Under the pieces are notes generated by a model. The model was given only the letters and a program-made list of their open reading frames with translations. It was not told where the DNA came from and ran no database searches. From Luteococcus sp038433135 (GTDB lineage Bacteria; Actinomycetota; Actinomycetes; Propionibacteriales; Propionibacteriaceae), in assembly GCF_038433135.1 (NCBI RefSeq), contig NZ_JBCDMV010000030.1, positions 1-64,000 on the forward strand: a DNA stretch of 64,000 bases, written 5' to 3'. Positions 60,695 to 64,000 of the stretch are shown here, one piece after another (the first letter of the stretch is position 1; each line of letters begins with the position of its first letter). The position numbers and the translations under genes are program-made.

Positions 60695-61522
60695 TCAGTT
60701 CTCCTCGGGCTTGAGCGGTCCGTAGAACCAGCTGGCGGTGACGCCGCCGTCCATCAGGAAGTCCGATCCACTGATGAAGGCGCCGTCGGGTCCGAGCAGT
60801 AGCGCGGCCACATTGCCGACCTCGTCGGGGGTTCCCGCCCGGCCGGCCGGGGAGAGTTCCAGCATCCGGCGGTAGCCGGCGCCGCGGGGCCCGTTGAGTT
60901 CGTCGTAGGCGAGCGGGGTGATGATGATGCCGGGGCTGATCGAGTTGATCCGGGCTCCACGTTCGCCCCAGACCACGGCCTGGGCCTTGACCCGCAACAC
61001 ATTGCCGCGCTTGCTGACCTGATAGGCATTCAGCGGCTCGGTGACGGCCTTGACCAGCGGGAGCTCCAGCAGTTCGTCGACGGGGGTCAGCGCCAACTGG
61101 GCGTCCTGCTCGGTGGTGAGCGCGCCCAAGCGGTGGCCGGACTGGGAGCTGATCACGACGCCGGAGCCTCCGGGTGCGATGATGCTGCCGAACTCCTCCA
61201 GCACCAGCGCGGTGCCGTACAGGTCCACCCGCAGGATCGTCTCGGGGCTGGCCTGCGACGGGGAGACCCCCGCCGCGTGCACCAGGTGGAAGACCTCCCC
61301 CAGCTCCGCGGCCCGCTGGGCCAGGGCTTGTACCGAGGCCCGGTCGGCGACGTCGACACTGGCCGCGGTGACGTCGAAGCCGGCCTTGGCCAGCACATCG
61401 GCCGCCGCGTGCGCATTCTCCTCACGAACGTCAGCCACCAGCACCTTCCGGCCGGAGGCCACCCGTCGGGTCACCGCCTGACCGATCGATCCGGCACCGA
61501 TCAGCACCACTACCTGCGTCAT
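60695..61522 (-). CDS. Short-chain dehydrogenase/reductase (SDR)
   Basis: A 275-residue classical-type SDR. The dinucleotide-binding motif is LIGAGSIGQAVTRRVASG and the Asp in VLVADVREEN suggests NAD preference. Catalytic Ser lies in SSQSGH and the Y-x-x-x-K pair in AYQVSKRGNV; SPGIIITPL and ISGSDFLMDGGV complete the fold. Between the Ser and Tyr a longer loop than usual (LTTEQDAQLALTPVDELLEL) is seen. ATG 61522 has a GGGGAG site 7 nt upstream. Substrate unknown; co-transcribed with the NTF2-like gene, a pairing seen in catabolic loci. Confidence 0.92.
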   Translation of the reverse strand: MTQVVVLIGAGSIGQAVTRRVASGRKVLVADVREENAHAAADVLAKAGFDVTAASVDVADRASVQALAQRAAELGEVFHLVHAAGVSPSQASPETILRVDLYGTALVLEEFGSIIAPGGSGVVISSQSGHRLGALTTEQDAQLALTPVDELLELPLVKAVTEPLNAYQVSKRGNVLRVKAQAVVWGERGARINSISPGIIITPLAYDELNGPRGAGYRRMLELSPAGRAGTPDEVGNVAALLLGPDGAFISGSDFLMDGGVTASWFYGPLKPEEN

Positions 61523-61612
61523 GTCCAAACTCCTCGGGGTGTTCAACCTTCTTCCCGATCAACGGTGCCACGTCCGGCGCCGTCAAGGCAGGGTCCAGTA
61601 GTACCCCTCGAA

Positions 61613-63217
61613 TCACGCCGCGGCAGGAGCCACTTCGACGCTTTCCTCGCGGCGGCGCCAGGTGGGTGTGTCGGGACGGCCGAGGTCCAGGGTGCGGCCC
61701 GGCGTGCGCAGGTAGCGATAGCCGAGCGGGGTCTGCCACAGGAAGATCCCGGGCAACGGCTGGTGCAGGCGCCACCCGAAGTGGGTCTTCGCCCGATGGG
61801 CCAGCCGGGACAGCGGCCCGAGATTGTCCGGGCGAGTCTGTCCAGTCGCCCTGGTTGGTGGGGAGGCCTCGACAGGCTCGGCCATCGTGGTGGGGTTGGG
61901 CGGGCCCGCGCAGGGCGCCTCGACGGGCTCGGCCACCGTGGTCACCCGATCGCTCGACGCAACCCCAGCTCCCCGAGCCTGTCGAGGGGCCTTCTTCCCC
62001 GGCTGCCACGGCACCGTGTGGTCCAGATCCAAACCCTTCGACGTGCGGGTGGACCACGGGAACACCTCCCACGGATTCCGCAACAACACCGCTTCGCGCA
62101 TCGTCGGCGGGCACTCATACGAATCCGACGGGACTTGGTGGTTCTGGTCGATCACCGCCCGCACCGTGAACCGATGATGACCAAACACCTCCGGCAACCA
62201 CCCCGCCAGCAACGGCTTGAGCTGGTCACACCGCACCAGCCCCTCACCGGCGGCGAGCGTGGTGTCGGTCAAATGCACCACCAACTGCGCCTTCGGCAGC
62301 AGATCCTCTGGGTCCACGCTGATGGTGCCGCACACATGCCCCGCCTGACCGTTACGCGCGCAGATCTGCTCGAACTCCTCACCCACCGGCAACTGGTCCA
62401 GCAGGTCGGCCTGCAGCAACTGGGTGGCCAGCGGCGGGTTCGCCAGGATCCCCACCGCCCGGGCCCGCAACGCATTGCGCGTACCCCGGGTACCGCCGGT
62501 CTCCAGAATGGTCGCGATCCGGTCGAGCTGGGCGTCGAGCAGGATGGCATCCGCCGCATCCACCACCGCGATGACGTCGGCGATGCCATGGTCGGACTGC
62601 GCGACCCACACACCCCTGGCTTCCAGGGCGTCTTGGCGGCGCTGGTCGGCCTCTTCGGCGTCCAGCTGCCGCAGCACCACTGCGGCGGTCAGCTTCTTCA
62701 CCTGCCGAAAACTCATGCCGATGACCTGCCGGGACAGTTCCAGATCCACCAACCCCGCATGCTGGGCGTCGAGTTGGTGGGTGGCGTGCGCGATGTGCCG
62801 GGCCCAATAGACCGGCACATCCAAGTCCTGCACCAGACCCCACAGCTCCGGCAGCCGATGGCGGCAGTCCAACGCGGTCGAGATCAACTGGTGGGCCTCC
62901 TCCGGCCGGACATGCAGATCCGCCGCCAACTCCAGCACACAGCCCTCGGCAACCTCCGGCGTCCCGTCCGACCCGATCTGGACCAGCTGTTCCCGCCCGG
63001 GAAGTACGGATTCAGACAGGGCGGGCTCGGCGGCATCCACATCGGAATACAGGTCCGCGAGGTGGGCGATCAACCGGAACTCCCGGGCCTCCGACTCCCG
63101 GCGCAGCCGTCGCTCGGCGCGCAGCGCTTCCATCGTCGCCAGCGCGCCCTCGGGTAGGTCAGCACTGGGTCGGTCGGCATGGGGCTGACCCGGCTGTGGT
63201 GTTGGTGTGGTGCTCAT
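61613..63217 (-). CDS. DUF222 / HNH endonuclease-domain protein with repeat insertion
   Basis: A 534-residue member of the multi-copy actinobacterial DUF222-HNH family. The N-terminal DUF222 domain (about 30-330) has ARHIAHATHQLDAQHAGLVD and RQVKKLTAAVVLRQLDAEEA; the C-terminal HNH part has SKGLDLDHTVPW and, well separated, NLGPLSRLAHRAKTHFGW. In relatives these parts lie about 10-20 residues apart; here about 65 residues containing two TVAEPVEA units are inserted, encoded by short repeats. Whether nuclease activity survives is unknown. ATG 63217 has a GGGGGAGG site. The upstream gap is AT-rich. Confidence 0.88.
   Translation of the reverse strand: MSTTPTPQPGQPHADRPSADLPEGALATMEALRAERRLRRESEAREFRLIAHLADLYSDVDAAEPALSESVLPGREQLVQIGSDGTPEVAEGCVLELAADLHVRPEEAHQLISTALDCRHRLPELWGLVQDLDVPVYWARHIAHATHQLDAQHAGLVDLELSRQVIGMSFRQVKKLTAAVVLRQLDAEEADQRRQDALEARGVWVAQSDHGIADVIAVVDAADAILLDAQLDRIATILETGGTRGTRNALRARAVGILANPPLATQLLQADLLDQLPVGEEFEQICARNGQAGHVCGTISVDPEDLLPKAQLVVHLTDTTLAAGEGLVRCDQLKPLLAGWLPEVFGHHRFTVRAVIDQNHQVPSDSYECPPTMREAVLLRNPWEVFPWSTRTSKGLDLDHTVPWQPGKKAPRQARGAGVASSDRVTTVAEPVEAPCAGPPNPTTMAEPVEASPPTRATGQTRPDNLGPLSRLAHRAKTHFGWRLHQPLPGIFLWQTPLGYRYLRTPGRTLDLGRPDTPTWRRREESVEVAPAAA
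61866..61987. repeat. REP-like short repeats inserted within the HNH region
   Basis: Three copies of a GCCTCGACAGGCTCGG-type unit: 61866-61891 and 61917-61942 in direct orientation (GCCTCGAC[A/G]GGCTCGGCCA), and an inverted copy at 61971-61987 (CCCCGAGCCTGTCGAGG). Each unit is a near-palindrome around CGAC/GTCG. They stay in frame, adding VAEPVEA-type peptide to the protein. Confidence 0.75.
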
Positions 63218-63397
63218 CCTGACCTCCCCCGAGGCTCGTCGCTGAACTGTTCTAATCATATCCGACACAGCCGATTGCAACAAGGGATTATCACAATTGT
63301 TTTCCGGCCATGAAATGCTCAGAATCCGCCACGGAACCAGTCAAGCACCCACCACCGACAATTCCTGCGCAGCCAGCCCGGCGGCTACGCTCTGCGC

Positions 63398-64000
63398 ATG
63401 GCCAAGAAACCCCGCATCACCGTCCTGCAGCCCGAAGCCGACGTCCCGCTGGAGCGCTTCGACGCGTGGCTGCGGCAAGGCGTGCGGATCACCCTGATCG
63501 ACCTGGCCACCAAGGATGTCCCCAACCTGGAGACCATCGGGGACGGGCTGGTGGTGCTGGGCGGGCGGATGAGCGCCCACGACGACCTGCGCTGGATCGG
63601 CGAGGTGAAGGACCTGATCGCCGACGCCCAGGCCATCGACCTGCCCGTCCTGGGCATCTGCCTGGGCCACCAGTTGCTGGCCGAGGCCCTGGGCGGGGAG
63701 GTGTCGGTGGGTGACGAGCGGGGCCCTGAGGACGGTCCGGTGGAGCTGGAGTGGTTGGCCGGCGCCGACGAGGATCCCGTCCTGGGCGGCATTGCCCGTA
63801 GCGGCGCCCCGGTCCCGATGAGCCACCATGATGCCGTCAGCACGTTGCCGGAGGGCGCCATCGAGCTGGCGCGCAGCGCCACCTACCCCAACCAGGCCTT
63901 CCGGCTCGGTTCGGCTGTCGGGGTGCAGTTCCACCCCGAGGCCTCCCCCGAGCTGATCCAGTACTGGTGGGCCAGCGAGCACAAGTCGAAGGCCACCACC
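63398..64000 (+). CDS. Class I glutamine amidotransferase (GATase1), 3' end beyond window
   Basis: 201 codons visible, no stop before the window end. The GATase1 fold is clear: the nucleophile-elbow Cys in LGICLGHQLLAEALGG, and the catalytic His-Glu pair in VGVQFHPEASPEL. N-terminal KPRITVLQPEADVPLERFDA is like the GMP-synthase-related stand-alone amidotransferases. ATG 63398 is supported by a TACGCT -10 box (63386-63391) 6 nt upstream, a leaderless arrangement. The acceptor substrate is not known. Confidence 0.9.
   Translation, partial: MAKKPRITVLQPEADVPLERFDAWLRQGVRITLIDLATKDVPNLETIGDGLVVLGGRMSAHDDLRWIGEVKDLIADAQAIDLPVLGICLGHQLLAEALGGEVSVGDERGPEDGPVELEWLAGADEDPVLGGIARSGAPVPMSHHDAVSTLPEGAIELARSATYPNQAFRLGSAVGVQFHPEASPELIQYWWASEHKSKATT

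Overview
This is a 64 kb stretch of a high-GC actinobacterial chromosome. The gene families point to the order Propionibacteriales, and Propionibacteriaceae is the best guess: there is a PPA1309-type gene, a DUF5679 gene, a WhiB7 regulator and UPF0182. The species cannot be fixed from the sequence alone. Coding density is very high. Many genes overlap by 1-8 bp, GTG or TTG starts are common, and a set of genes appears to be leaderless, with a TANNNT -10 box ending 6-7 nt before the start codon.

Left edge (1-2.1 kb): the end of a mobile element. It holds the 3' part of an IS3-family transposase with its terminal repeat, a tyrosine integrase preceded by three GTGCACT repeats at exact 11-bp spacing, and a tRNA 3'-end fragment followed by a strong terminator. 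The fragment is the likely attachment site and looks like an initiator tRNA-Met end.

Accessory and stress region (2.1-9.2 kb): two AraC-type regulators, each next to a small VOC or SRPBCC gene, a TetR regulator with an acyltransferase, a decayed SDR pseudogene, and an EF-G-binding (FBP) zinc-finger gene. Promoters of the VOC and SRPBCC genes share a spaced motif. Two copies of a palindromic repeat lie here. A brnQ transporter gene (9.2-10.6 kb) sits between 106-bp direct repeats of the FBP gene 3' end.

Core region (10.7-40 kb): paired M16 peptidases, the UPF0182 / PPA1309 / PDZ-Lon protease operon, a DUF2342 protein, a YgjP-like peptidase, DUF5679, a cyclodehydratase-like ThiF-fold protein, whiB7 with a complete uORF-attenuator leader, and uvrD2. 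Then recC-recB-recD (+ strand) is followed by nudC, adnB and adnA (- strand). The order resembles the Mycobacterium tuberculosis Rv3193c-Rv3202c block, with recCBD placed between uvrD2 and nudC.

Right half (40-64 kb): cspA translationally abutting a stand-alone LigD-type polymerase, a PP2C phosphatase, DUF3107, a MiaE-like ferritin-fold protein, rhlE, trpS, a PHP phosphoesterase, the very large NAD-glutamate dehydrogenase, DUF2505, Ku with a small coupled gene, an Rv3235-family gene, secA, a YcaQ-like protein, two Nudix hydrolases, a GNAT, an SDR, a DUF222-HNH protein with repeats inserted in its HNH region, and a class I glutamine amidotransferase running off the end.

The main theme is DNA double-strand-break repair. 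UvrD2, RecBCD, AdnAB, LigD-Pol and Ku all lie within about 31 kb, so two end-resection machines and the NHEJ end-binding and polymerase functions are neighbours.
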